A DNA stretch of 7,178 nt, from NCBI GenBank assembly GCA_020216965.1, contig JAIWOJ010000103.1, forward strand, positions 1 through 7,178. The letters are read 5' to 3'. Source of the DNA: Prosthecobacter sp. (GTDB taxonomy: Bacteria > Verrucomicrobiota > Verrucomicrobiia > Verrucomicrobiales > Verrucomicrobiaceae). The notes under the pieces are model-generated. The model worked only from the letters and a program-made list of their open reading frames with translations. It was not told the origin of the DNA and searched no databases. This document shows positions 1-5,968 of the stretch, piece by piece. How positions within the stretch are numbered: the stretch's first letter is position 1; each line of letters starts with the position of its first letter. The translations under genes were made by a program, and so were the position numbers.

Positions 1-2162
1 CCCCTGGGCCAGACCTTCCCCTTGACGACGCCTGAGCCGTCTGCGTTCACATCCACGCGGGTTTTGAGCGTGTACCAGGTATTAGCGCTGACCTTAAAGG
101 TAGCCGCCTGAGCTAGGCGCTCTAGATTGGAACTGATTTCTAGCTTGTTGGCATTTCCGCGCAGGCAGATGAGATAGCGCTGATTGATCAGGCCGATGTC
201 TGATTTGGAACGTGCATTCCCATCCGTGCAGACATCCGCCTGCATGGTGTAATTGCTCAGATTAGAAGGAGCCACAAAGACGGTTCCGCGCTGGAAAAGC
301 AGGCGGTCAAAGCTCTTGCCGAAAACCTTGCTGCCATCTTTTTCCATGACTTGGAATTTGAATCTGGCACCGATCCAAGGCAGCGGCGGGTAGGCGAATT
401 TGTAGGCTGGATTCTGCGCATCCGCTGGAAACTCCTCTGAAAGCTCATAGGATTCAAAATCCTCCGTAATCGGCAGTGCCTTCAGGGCACGGCCACGGAT
501 GGTGCCAAAGGTGCCATCAGGCGCTGTCGCCTTGAAAGCTCCTGCGCTGACTTTCGCATCCGGCGCTACAACGAGTTCTCCTGCTTCATTGAACTTGGCG
601 TCCATCGTGGCCTTTACCTTGGCGGTCGGGGGAATGTAACTTTCCCACTTCACGCCAGAGACTTGGTCACTGACCACAAAACCATTTTCATCGACACTGC
701 GAATGCGGAAGGACTGGCGACTGCCACGCATGATGACGACTTCCGCAGGGATGATCTGAAGCGCGGCAGGCTTGCCTGCAGCAGGAATCTTGGCCACTGG
801 CGCGGGATCGGTCTTGATGCCTTGGTTGGGAATGGGAAAGGCATAAAATTTTTCCGTGGTCGTCACATAGAGCATCCCATCACACACCACCGGTGCGCCG
901 AGACATTGCGCGTCCCCCTTGCCCTTGAGGCTGATTTCCTGGACGATTTCCCCCGAGTCTTTGCCCGGTCTGACGATGACGAGTTTCCCCTCCATCATAG
1001 GGCAGTAAAGCAGACCGTCCACATAGAGGGGGGAGGAATGCAGGTTGGCATTACTCAGCTTCAGTTTCCAAAGATCCACCCCAGTTTCCACATTCACCGC
1101 GTAGAGTTCGCCGCCATCGGTGAGTTGGTAGATCACATTGCCTACTAATACCGGGGAGCTACTGGTCGCACCGATGGGATTGCGCCAGACTTCCACAGAA
1201 GGTTCTAGCGTGAGAGATTCTAACCCAGGCGGCGGCGGTGGTGTTAGCTTTTCCGGGAGCTTGATGGCGAGCAGCCGCCCTTTTTCAGAGCTATCCACAT
1301 TTTCATCGTTGTGGATGGCGATCAGTTTATCCCCATGAAGGACGACACTCGGGTTCACCCCATTTTTGCAGATCGGGAATTTCCAGTAAGCCTTCCCATT
1401 GCGAGCATTCACACACACGATATGGCCGCAGCCAGTGGTGAAATACATGACACGTTTGCCATCGCGAGTCTCCAGCACAGGGGTGGAAAAGGAGGAGTCC
1501 ACAGGCGGACTGACACCGGGTAAGGTCCACCACACCAATTCCCCTGTTTTTTTATCAAAACCATAAACACGATCGGCTGCCGGCCCGTCTGCCCCCCAAT
1601 TTGAGAAAATAAAGTGGATGATGACTAGATCCCCCTCAATCACGGGGCTTCCCACACGGCTATTCGGAAACGTCATGCGGCCCAAATCTTCCATGAGTGG
1701 TAGCTCAAAGACCTTGGTGCCATCCAGCTCATAGCACAGGAAGAGCCCTGCATTGCTCACCAGATAGATTCTCTTGGTCTCTGGGTCCACCGTCGGGGCT
1801 CCGATGCTGTAGCGATTGTAAATTGAATCACTAAGGTAATCAGGGATCTCTACCTCCCAGAGTTTCTGGCCCGTCTTGGCATCAAGCACGGTCAGCAGCT
1901 CGATCAGGTCCGTCGTTTCCCCCTTATATCCCCACAGCACCACTTTGCCATCCATCACCACCGGCGCACCACGACCGCGCGCGGCATAGGTCCAGGCAGG
2001 CTGGTCAGGTAGCTTACCGGCGTTTTGATAATGCTCCAAACTGACACCGGTCTGGAGCGGGCCGCGCCAGTTTGGCCAATCGTTGGCAGTGGCAGTGAGG
2101 GAACAAGAGGCTAGGGCAAACGCAGCCAACAGGCAGCGAGGGGGGGTAGGATTGATGTCCAT
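1..2162 (-). CDS. Exported PQQ-like beta-propeller (BamB-like) protein, 3' end missing
   Basis: The minus strand is open from the ATG at 2162 to the window edge: 720 codons with no stop, so the C-terminus is missing. Residues 1-26 form a signal peptide (Arg9, then a hydrophobic stretch). Cleavage could follow TATA (before Asn27), or the protein could be a lipoprotein, because L17-A-S-C20 fits a lipobox. Residues about 66-442 hold eight blade-like repeats of the form 'APVV-DGK-hydrophobic'. Four end in the Trp-docking pattern 'D/N-x-x-x-G-x-x-x-W' (about 93-102, 202-211, 251-260, 357-365). A proline linker lies at 308-312. After a link region, residues about 568-720 begin 'DFESYEL' and resemble a LamG/concanavalin-like jelly roll. 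The family serves as a protein-interaction scaffold or in extracellular polymer use; quinone binding cannot be inferred. An in-frame ATG at 2198 would add 12 polar residues and no start has a clear Shine-Dalgarno, so 2162 is chosen for its signal peptide. The specific function is unknown. Confidence 0.88.
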   Translation of the reverse strand, partial: MDINPTPPRCLLAAFALASCSLTATANDWPNWRGPLQTGVSLEHYQNAGKLPDQPAWTYAARGRGAPVVMDGKVVLWGYKGETTDLIELLTVLDAKTGQKLWEVEIPDYLSDSIYNRYSIGAPTVDPETKRIYLVSNAGLFLCYELDGTKVFELPLMEDLGRMTFPNSRVGSPVIEGDLVIIHFIFSNWGADGPAADRVYGFDKKTGELVWWTLPGVSPPVDSSFSTPVLETRDGKRVMYFTTGCGHIVCVNARNGKAYWKFPICKNGVNPSVVLHGDKLIAIHNDENVDSSEKGRLLAIKLPEKLTPPPPPGLESLTLEPSVEVWRNPIGATSSSPVLVGNVIYQLTDGGELYAVNVETGVDLWKLKLSNANLHSSPLYVDGLLYCPMMEGKLVIVRPGKDSGEIVQEISLKGKGDAQCLGAPVVCDGMLYVTTTEKFYAFPIPNQGIKTDPAPVAKIPAAGKPAALQIIPAEVVIMRGSRQSFRIRSVDENGFVVSDQVSGVKWESYIPPTAKVKATMDAKFNEAGELVVAPDAKVSAGAFKATAPDGTFGTIRGRALKALPITEDFESYELSEEFPADAQNPAYKFAYPPLPWIGARFKFQVMEKDGSKVFGKSFDRLLFQRGTVFVAPSNLSNYTMQADVCTDGNARSKSDIGLINQRYLICLRGNANKLEISSNLERLAQAATFKVSANTWYTLKTRVDVNADGSGVVKGKVWPR

Positions 2163-2312
2163 GAAGGAGGGGTTGTGAAGATCCGCCCCATCGTCCATGC
2201 AGGCCAACCGACTTCAATGCTTTTGTCGGCATCATAGTGATCGCAAAAAAGCCATGTGCCCCTTGGACGAGGAGACGTCTTTGAAACGGAAAACACAGGG
2301 CAGTTTATCCCG

Positions 2313-2366
2313 GATGCCGAAGTTCTTGCATACTAGAGGGACTGCATCGCAGGGAACTTCGGCATC
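2313..2366. repeat. 13-bp perfect inverted repeat, 28-base spacer, possible pseudoknot
   Basis: GATGCCGAAGTTC at 2313-2325 is exactly complementary to GAACTTCGGCATC at 2354-2366. The 28-base spacer contains two TGCA copies (2327-2330 and 2343-2346) that can pair inside the main stem. It also contains GAGGGA (2336-2341), which is complementary to TCCCTC just outside the stem (2375-2380). If transcribed, this gives a two-stem, pseudoknot-like fold. On the minus strand it would lie about 150 bases upstream of the propeller gene, as a possible 5' leader. It could also be a palindromic dispersed repeat or the two ends of a tiny mobile element. The base pairing is seen directly; any function is inference. 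Confidence 0.6.
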
Positions 2367-2510
2367 TAGGTTGATCCCTCAAAAGATGGCCTAGCGCGTA
2401 GAGAAAGGAGGCATCGGGCGCTCAACTACTCAGGCGAACACTCACAATCCAAAGGGCTGTCAAGTCGGTTTATTCTAAAATTCTCAGATTTTCAGTCCTC
2501 AAAAGCCTCT

Positions 2511-2538
2511 CAAAAATAAGAATACCCTCTTATTTTTG
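2511..2538. repeat. AT-rich perfect hairpin
   Basis: CAAAAATAAG (2511-2520) and CTTATTTTTG (2529-2538) are exact reverse complements. One further A-T pair (2521 with 2528) gives an 11-bp stem with a 6-base loop. The flanks are A/T-rich too, with AAAAAACAA just after it. The symmetry would suit a bidirectional terminator-like structure or a DNA-binding protein site. The stem is weak as RNA because it is mostly A-U pairs. No adjacent gene obviously needs a terminator here, since both neighbours are transcribed away from it. Confidence 0.45.
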
Positions 2539-2557
2539 CAAAAAACAACCCTGTTGG

Positions 2558-2586
2558 TTGACTGTTCCTCTAAAACTTTTTACTCT
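2558..2586 (+). promoter_or_regulatory. Possible sigma-70-type promoter
   Basis: TTGACT (2558-2563) matches five of six bases of the -35 consensus. After exactly 17 bases comes TACTCT (2581-2586), which keeps the three most conserved -10 positions (T, A and the final T). Transcription would start near 2593 and reach the strong hairpin at 2698-2727 after about 105 bases, far upstream of the sulfatase start. This fits a short RNA or an attenuated leader. The match is moderate and lies in AT-rich DNA, where chance matches are common. Confidence 0.25.
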
Positions 2587-2596
2587 CCAGCGTCCC

Positions 2597-2609
2597 AACC
2601 GGACCGGTT
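2597..2609. promoter_or_regulatory. 13-bp palindrome, possible operator
   Basis: AACCGG-A-CCGGTT is a perfect inverted repeat with a one-base centre, just after the possible promoter at 2558-2586. TTTTCCGG follows at once and offers a competing pairing with the first CCGG. A dimeric repressor could bind here, but no regulator is encoded in the window. A short palindrome like this can also arise by chance. Confidence 0.25.
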
Positions 2610-2697
2610 TTCCGGCGAAGACCACAGAGTTGCAGCATTTTTTAGCTTCGACTTTCGTGCCATTGATCCTCACTGTTGTTGGTTGCTGGATCAGCTC

Positions 2698-2735
2698 AGA
2701 CCCTCTGGCTACACGGCCAGAGGGTCTTCTGTTTC
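2698..2735 (+). terminator. Strong terminator-like hairpin before the sulfatase gene
   Basis: AGACCCTCTGGC (2698-2709) and GCCAGAGGGTCT (2716-2727) form a perfect 12-bp, GC-rich stem with the 6-base loop TACACG. The following bases, TTCTGTTTC, are T-rich but not a clean T-run. The hairpin lies 96 bases upstream of the sulfatase ATG and no protein gene ends before it. It could therefore end a short RNA, attenuate a long leader of the sulfatase mRNA, or insulate the sulfatase promoter. The stem is certain; its role as a terminator is not. Confidence 0.5.
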
Positions 2736-2743
2736 AGTGCGGC

Positions 2744-2770
2744 TTGTGATGGAGATCACCTTCATAGAAT
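2744..2770 (+). promoter_or_regulatory. Possible promoter of the sulfatase gene
   Basis: TTGTGA (2744-2749, four of six) and TAGAAT (2765-2770, five of six) are separated by 15 bases, shorter than the preferred 17. Transcription would start near 2777, leaving a leader of about 46 bases. A short spacer is typical of promoters that depend on an activator or are otherwise weak. The CRP/FNR-like site overlaps both the -35 box and the spacer. Confidence 0.3.
2745..2760. promoter_or_regulatory. CRP/FNR-family-like operator
   Basis: TGTGA-N6-TCACC matches nine of ten fixed bases of the classical CRP site TGTGA-N6-TCACA. It also contains a perfect GTGAT-GGAG-ATCAC inverted repeat (2746-2759). If the promoter at 2744-2770 is used, the site would be centred near -24, where a bound protein would more likely repress. 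Activation of a different start is possible. The regulator is not in the window, and CRP/FNR-type proteins of this phylum may prefer other sites. Confidence 0.4.
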
Positions 2771-2822
2771 CCCCCGCAAGCTTCCCACCTTCACCGCGTT
2801 CCTTGGCTACCTTGCCCAACCT

Positions 2823-4397
2823 ATGCTAGCACGCTGCTTTACCTTACTCGCCTTGTTTGTGACGTCGGTCACGGCTGCACCTCCACCGCCAAACATTTTT
2901 TTCATTTTCTGTGATGACCTGACCACCCAGGCCATCAGTGCCTACGGTGATAAACGGCAGCTCCTCCAGACGCCAGGGATGGACCGTCTCGCCAAGGAAG
3001 GCATCCGCTTTGACCGCTGCCTCGTCACCAACTCCATCTGCGGCCCGATGCGCGCAGTCATTCAGACAGGGAAATATTCTCACCTAAACGGCTTCTACAA
3101 CAATAGCAACAGCCGGTTTGATAGCAGCCAGCAAACCTTCCCCAAGCTGCTTCAAAAGGCGGGCTACACCAATGCCATCATCGGCAAATGGCATCTGGAG
3201 AGCGATCCCGTGGGCTATGATTACTGGCACATTTTGCCCGGCCAGGGTGCTTATTACAACCCACCCATGATCGACAATGGAAAGCAAGTCAGCCACCAGG
3301 GATATACCACCGACATCATCACGGACCTGACGCTCGACTGGCTAAAAAATCGGGACAAAACCAAGCCATTCATGCTGATGATGCAGCACAAGGCACCGCA
3401 CCGCGAATGGGCACCGCCGATCCGGCACCTAGGCCACGACCAAGACCGTATGTACCCTGAGCCTGAAACTCTCTTTGATGCCTATGAAGGCCGCAGCAAG
3501 GCCATCAGCGACCATGACATGGGCCTGGACCGCACCTTCACCGAGCGCGATGCCAAGCTGGTGCCACCTCCCAACCTCAGCCCCGATCAGCTCAAGTACT
3601 GGAACGACTACTACGAGCCCCGGAATGCCAAGTTCCGTGCAGCTAACCTCACTGGCAAAGATCTCGTGCGCTGGCGTTATCAGCGCTACATGCACGACTA
3701 CACCGCCTGTGTGAAAGCGGTGGACGAGAGTGTGCAGCGCACCCTGGCCTACCTCGACGAGGCAGGGCTGGCAGAAAACACCGTGGTCATCCTTAGCAGC
3801 GATCAGGGTTTTTACCTGGGCGAGCACGGTTGGTTCGACAAACGCTGGATCTTTGAAGAATCCCTCCGCACCCCCTTCCTCGTCCGCTGGCCCGGCGTAG
3901 CCAAGCCAGGCAGCACGGACGCACACATCGTTTCCCTGCTCGACCTTGCCCAGACCTTCCTCGACATCGCCGGCCAGCCGCAGCCTGAAGACATGCAGGG
4001 GCGGAGCTTGGTGCCCCTTTTCAAAGGCGAAGCGCCTGCTGAATGGCGGAAATCATTCTACTATCACTATTACGAGTTCCCTGTCCCCCATCGCGTTCGC
4101 CCGCACTACGGTGTCATCACCGACCGCTACAAGCTGGTGCATTATTACAAGCCAGACGTGGATGATTGGGAACTGCTTGATCGCGAAAAAGACCCTTTGG
4201 AAACGAAAAGCTTCTACCATGATCCTGCCTATGCGGACACGGTCAAAGAACTGAAAGCCGAACTCGCCCGCCTGCAAACCGAGGTCAAAGAGGTCATGCC
4301 ACCGCCGCGCCACGCACACGGAAGAAGAGCATTCGAGGGGGAGCCGAACCCGCCAGAGGAGCCAGTGAAAGGCAAGGGGAAGAAAAAACAGAACTAA
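2823..4397 (+). CDS. Secreted S1-type (formylglycine) sulfatase
   Basis: This 524-residue protein should hydrolyse a sulfate ester outside the cytoplasm. Residues 1-19 are a signal peptide with cleavage near TAA before four prolines, and this sets the ATG at 2823. A longer in-frame TTG start (2676) would read through the hairpin and bury the signal peptide. Metal-site D31-D32 and the core C73-G-P-M-R77 are present; C73 would be oxidised to formylglycine by a maturase that is not in this window. Other active-site matches are K84 and H87 in TGKYSH, K122 and H124 in GKWH, H189, D327-Q328, H335 and K340. Length is normal for the family. The 'YWHILPGQGAYYNP' stretch (134-147) recalls GlcNAc-6-O-sulfatases and mucin-desulfating enzymes, so a sulfated amino sugar is my tentative substrate. 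The tail is Lys-rich (KGKGKKK). No Shine-Dalgarno is visible. Confidence 0.92.
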   Translation: MLARCFTLLALFVTSVTAAPPPPNIFFIFCDDLTTQAISAYGDKRQLLQTPGMDRLAKEGIRFDRCLVTNSICGPMRAVIQTGKYSHLNGFYNNSNSRFDSSQQTFPKLLQKAGYTNAIIGKWHLESDPVGYDYWHILPGQGAYYNPPMIDNGKQVSHQGYTTDIITDLTLDWLKNRDKTKPFMLMMQHKAPHREWAPPIRHLGHDQDRMYPEPETLFDAYEGRSKAISDHDMGLDRTFTERDAKLVPPPNLSPDQLKYWNDYYEPRNAKFRAANLTGKDLVRWRYQRYMHDYTACVKAVDESVQRTLAYLDEAGLAENTVVILSSDQGFYLGEHGWFDKRWIFEESLRTPFLVRWPGVAKPGSTDAHIVSLLDLAQTFLDIAGQPQPEDMQGRSLVPLFKGEAPAEWRKSFYYHYYEFPVPHRVRPHYGVITDRYKLVHYYKPDVDDWELLDREKDPLETKSFYHDPAYADTVKELKAELARLQTEVKEVMPPPRHAHGRRAFEGEPNPPEEPVKGKGKKKQN

Positions 4398-4465
4398 GCC
4401 AGAGATCCAGATAGGACGGGAGCGTTCGTGTTTCGGACCTAGCCTACCCCAACAAGCACCTGTGC

Positions 4466-4488
4466 GGCTGCCTCAGCCATGGATTTTT
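4466..4488 (+). terminator. Weak terminator-like hairpin after the sulfatase
   Basis: GGCTG-CCT-CAGCC (4466-4478) forms a 5-bp stem with a 3-base loop, followed after five bases by TTTTT (4484-4488). It sits 69 bases after the sulfatase stop and just upstream of the likely transpeptidase promoter, a sensible place for a terminator. The stem is short and the T-run is not adjacent, so the call is weak. Confidence 0.3.
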
Positions 4489-4501
4489 CATCAGCAAGGC
4501 T

Positions 4502-4530
4502 TTGTCATTTTTGAAAATCTTTGCTAAAAC
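4502..4530 (+). promoter_or_regulatory. Promoter for the L,D-transpeptidase gene
   Basis: TTGTCA (4502-4507, five of six) and TAAAAC (4525-4530, four of six) are spaced by the optimal 17 bases. The -10 box ends only 10 bases before the ATG at 4541. Transcription would begin at about 4537-4541, giving a leader of zero to a few bases. That agrees with the absence of a Shine-Dalgarno and argues against the in-frame TTG at 4502, which lies inside the -35 box. Confidence 0.4.
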
Positions 4531-4540
4531 GAGACACGCT

Positions 4541-5155
4541 ATGAATGCCATCCGCACATTCTTCTGCTTCTCCCTGCTGCTGAGCCTGTGCTCCTGCCAG
4601 TTGCCCGTGGATCTGATGCCAGCCGCCTTTGTCAGGCAGGAGGTCATCCGCAAGCCCCTGCTCGTGCAGCCCGCAGACTCCTCCCACAGCCCGCTATATG
4701 TCTGGCATGGTGCAGGCCAGCCAGGTCCCGTGCGTGTGACGATCGACCTCAGCCAGCAAAAGGCCTACATCTTCCGCAACAGCGAAAATGTCGGCTGGAC
4801 CTATGTAGCCACGGGTCGCAGTGGCTACCCCACACCGACGGGCACCTTTCGCATCTCCGAAAAGGTCGTGGACAAGCGCTCCAACAAATACGGCATCATC
4901 GTGGATGCCAATGGGAGAGTCGTGAATAGCAATGCCACAGCGGGCGTGCACCGCGTGCCACCGGGCGGCAAATTCATCGGGGCCAAGATGCCCTACTGGA
5001 TGCGGCTGACCAGCAATGGCGTAGGCATGCACGCCGGGGTGATCCCAAACCCCGGCTCCCCCGCCTCCCATGGCTGCATCCGTATGCCCTACAACATGGT
5101 TTCTAAAATCTATGGCATTGCACCGTTGGGCACGCCTGTCACCATCGTTCCCTGA
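4541..5155 (+). CDS. L,D-transpeptidase (YkuD domain) lipoprotein
   Basis: This 204-residue protein carries a YkuD catalytic domain, which makes L,D cross-links in peptidoglycan or attaches proteins to it. The N-terminus (residues 1-19) is a signal peptide ending in L16-C-S-C19, which fits a lipobox apart from the unusual Cys at -2. It is therefore probably a membrane-anchored lipoprotein in the periplasm. The domain starts at about residue 64 (VRVTIDLSQQKAYIF) and includes the 'GYPTPTGTF' strand (95-103). It ends with the catalytic motif: H164-A-G, then S176-H177-G-C179-I-R181, where Cys179 is the nucleophile. No LysM or other peptidoglycan-binding domain is present, and length is typical of small single-domain enzymes. 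The ATG at 4541 is preferred over the TTG at 4502 because of the signal peptide and promoter position. The exporter gene follows after 15 bases and is probably co-transcribed. Confidence 0.92.
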   Translation: MNAIRTFFCFSLLLSLCSCQLPVDLMPAAFVRQEVIRKPLLVQPADSSHSPLYVWHGAGQPGPVRVTIDLSQQKAYIFRNSENVGWTYVATGRSGYPTPTGTFRISEKVVDKRSNKYGIIVDANGRVVNSNATAGVHRVPPGGKFIGAKMPYWMRLTSNGVGMHAGVIPNPGSPASHGCIRMPYNMVSKIYGIAPLGTPVTIVP

Positions 5156-5170
5156 GCCTGCCCTGGTGTT

Positions 5171-5950
5171 TTGACTTCCGCGCTCGACTGGCTCTCCCAG
5201 CACACCCTGTTCACTTCCGATGGGCAGGTCTTGCTCCTGGCTGCCATCGCAGCCATCTGCATTGGGCTTTCCAAGGCGGGCCTCTCTGGCACCTCCACGC
5301 TGAACGTGGTGCTCATGGCGCAGGCATTTGGGGCCAAGCCCTCGGTGGGTCTTGTGCTGCCCCTGCTCATCGCTGCGGATATCATGGGCTACGTCATCAA
5401 TCGACGGGGTGGCTGTTGGCGGCGCATCCTGCCCATGGTGCCGCCCGCGATCACTGGCGTCGTGATCGGCTGGCTGATGCTGGGGCATATTGATAACTCG
5501 ACTGCCCGCACGGTCATCGGCTGGCTCATCATTGGACTGCTTGGCTTTCATCTCCTGCTCAATGCACGTCGGCAAGACCTCATCGCGCTGACTGAGCACC
5601 GCGCTTTTGCCTGGGCCATGGGCTTGTGCGCTGGGCTCGTCACCATGGTGGCAAATGCCGCCGGGCCGGTGATGACGGTTTATCTGCTCTCTCAGCGCCT
5701 GGAGAAAAAGGACCATCTCGGTGTCTTCAGCCGCTTCTTCCTCTTTATCAATCTCTTCAAAGTGCCCTTCTCCGCAGACCTAGGCATCATCCACGGGCGC
5801 TCCCTGGCCACGAACCTCGTGATGCTGCCGTTTGTCATCCTGGGCGTGCTGCTGGGCTGGCAGATCCTCAAGCGCATCCCCCAAAAGCCCTTTGAGTGGA
5901 CGCTATTTGTCCTCACGCTCTTCGCCGCGGTCTGGCTGATCCTAGGCTGA
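5171..5950 (+). CDS. TauE/SafE-family membrane exporter (DUF81)
   Basis: This 259-residue polytopic membrane protein fits the TauE/SafE family, linked to export of sulfite, sulfoacetate or other small organic anions. About seven or eight hydrophobic segments are seen (roughly 19-36, 44-53, 57-75, 86-104, 113-130, 145-173, 187-206, 211-232, 242-258; some may be half-helices). Family-like features are the glycine motif G32-L-S-K-A-G-L-S-G40 in the first segment, D70, and the mirrored A161-N-A-A-G-P166 in the second half. N194 and K197 lie in 'FINLFKVPF'. The start must be non-AUG: the transpeptidase stop (5153-5155) is in the same frame, and the only starts that keep the first helix are TTG at 5171 or 5231. 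The 15-base gap suggests an operon with coupled translation. The substrate cannot be read from sequence. Confidence 0.87.
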   Translation: MTSALDWLSQHTLFTSDGQVLLLAAIAAICIGLSKAGLSGTSTLNVVLMAQAFGAKPSVGLVLPLLIAADIMGYVINRRGGCWRRILPMVPPAITGVVIGWLMLGHIDNSTARTVIGWLIIGLLGFHLLLNARRQDLIALTEHRAFAWAMGLCAGLVTMVANAAGPVMTVYLLSQRLEKKDHLGVFSRFFLFINLFKVPFSADLGIIHGRSLATNLVMLPFVILGVLLGWQILKRIPQKPFEWTLFVLTLFAAVWLILG

Positions 5951-5968
5951 CCCCAGAGCGCACAGCCA

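Larger units (their letters stand above)
2163..2822. other. Divergent intergenic region rich in inverted repeats
   Basis: These 660 bases separate two divergent, exported-protein genes. No convincing protein gene is present on either strand; the short open frames lack start signals and have atypical composition. The middle (about 2455-2590) is much more AT-rich than the coding regions. The stretch contains, in order, a long-armed inverted repeat (2313-2366), an AT-rich hairpin (2511-2538), a possible promoter (2558-2586), a 13-bp palindrome (2597-2609), a strong GC-rich hairpin (2698-2727) and a CRP/FNR-like site (2745-2760). No convincing -35/-10 pair was found for the minus-strand propeller gene. 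The region could instead include a dispersed repeat or the remnant of a mobile element; a self-comparison of the genome would decide this. Confidence 0.8.

Noticed and set aside
663..1148. A 161-codon plus-strand open frame inside the propeller gene.
   Set aside because: It is antisense to a clear beta-propeller, His/Asp/Arg-rich, and has no domain or start signal.
2231..2236. TATGAT on the minus strand as a -10 box for the propeller gene.
   Set aside because: No acceptable -35 hexamer was found 16-18 bases upstream of it.
2197..2394. A 65-codon plus-strand open frame opposite the start of the propeller gene.
   Set aside because: It is antisense to the propeller leader, encodes both arms of the inverted repeat, and shows no coding signature. 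A decayed mobile-element gene cannot be excluded.
2404..2411. AAAGGAGG, a good Shine-Dalgarno match on the plus strand.
   Set aside because: No ATG, GTG or TTG follows at a usable distance.
2477..2492. AAAAT/ATTTT inverted repeat.
   Set aside because: A 5-bp A/T stem in AT-rich DNA is expected by chance.
2676..2822. N-terminal extension of the sulfatase from a TTG at 2676.
   Set aside because: It would put 49 residues before an obvious signal peptide and translate through a terminator-like hairpin.
2536..2829. A 97-codon plus-strand open frame starting with TTG in the intergenic region.
   Set aside because: It has no ATG start, no Shine-Dalgarno and no domain, and reads through both the strong hairpin and the regulatory site.
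3429..3926. A 165-codon minus-strand open frame inside the sulfatase.
   Set aside because: It is the antisense shadow of a gene with an intact set of catalytic motifs.
4694..5716. A 340-codon open frame on the minus strand, opposite the transpeptidase and exporter.
   Set aside because: It spans both plus-strand genes antisense, is rich in His, Gln and Gly with no recognisable domain, and exists because those genes share a frame and codon bias.
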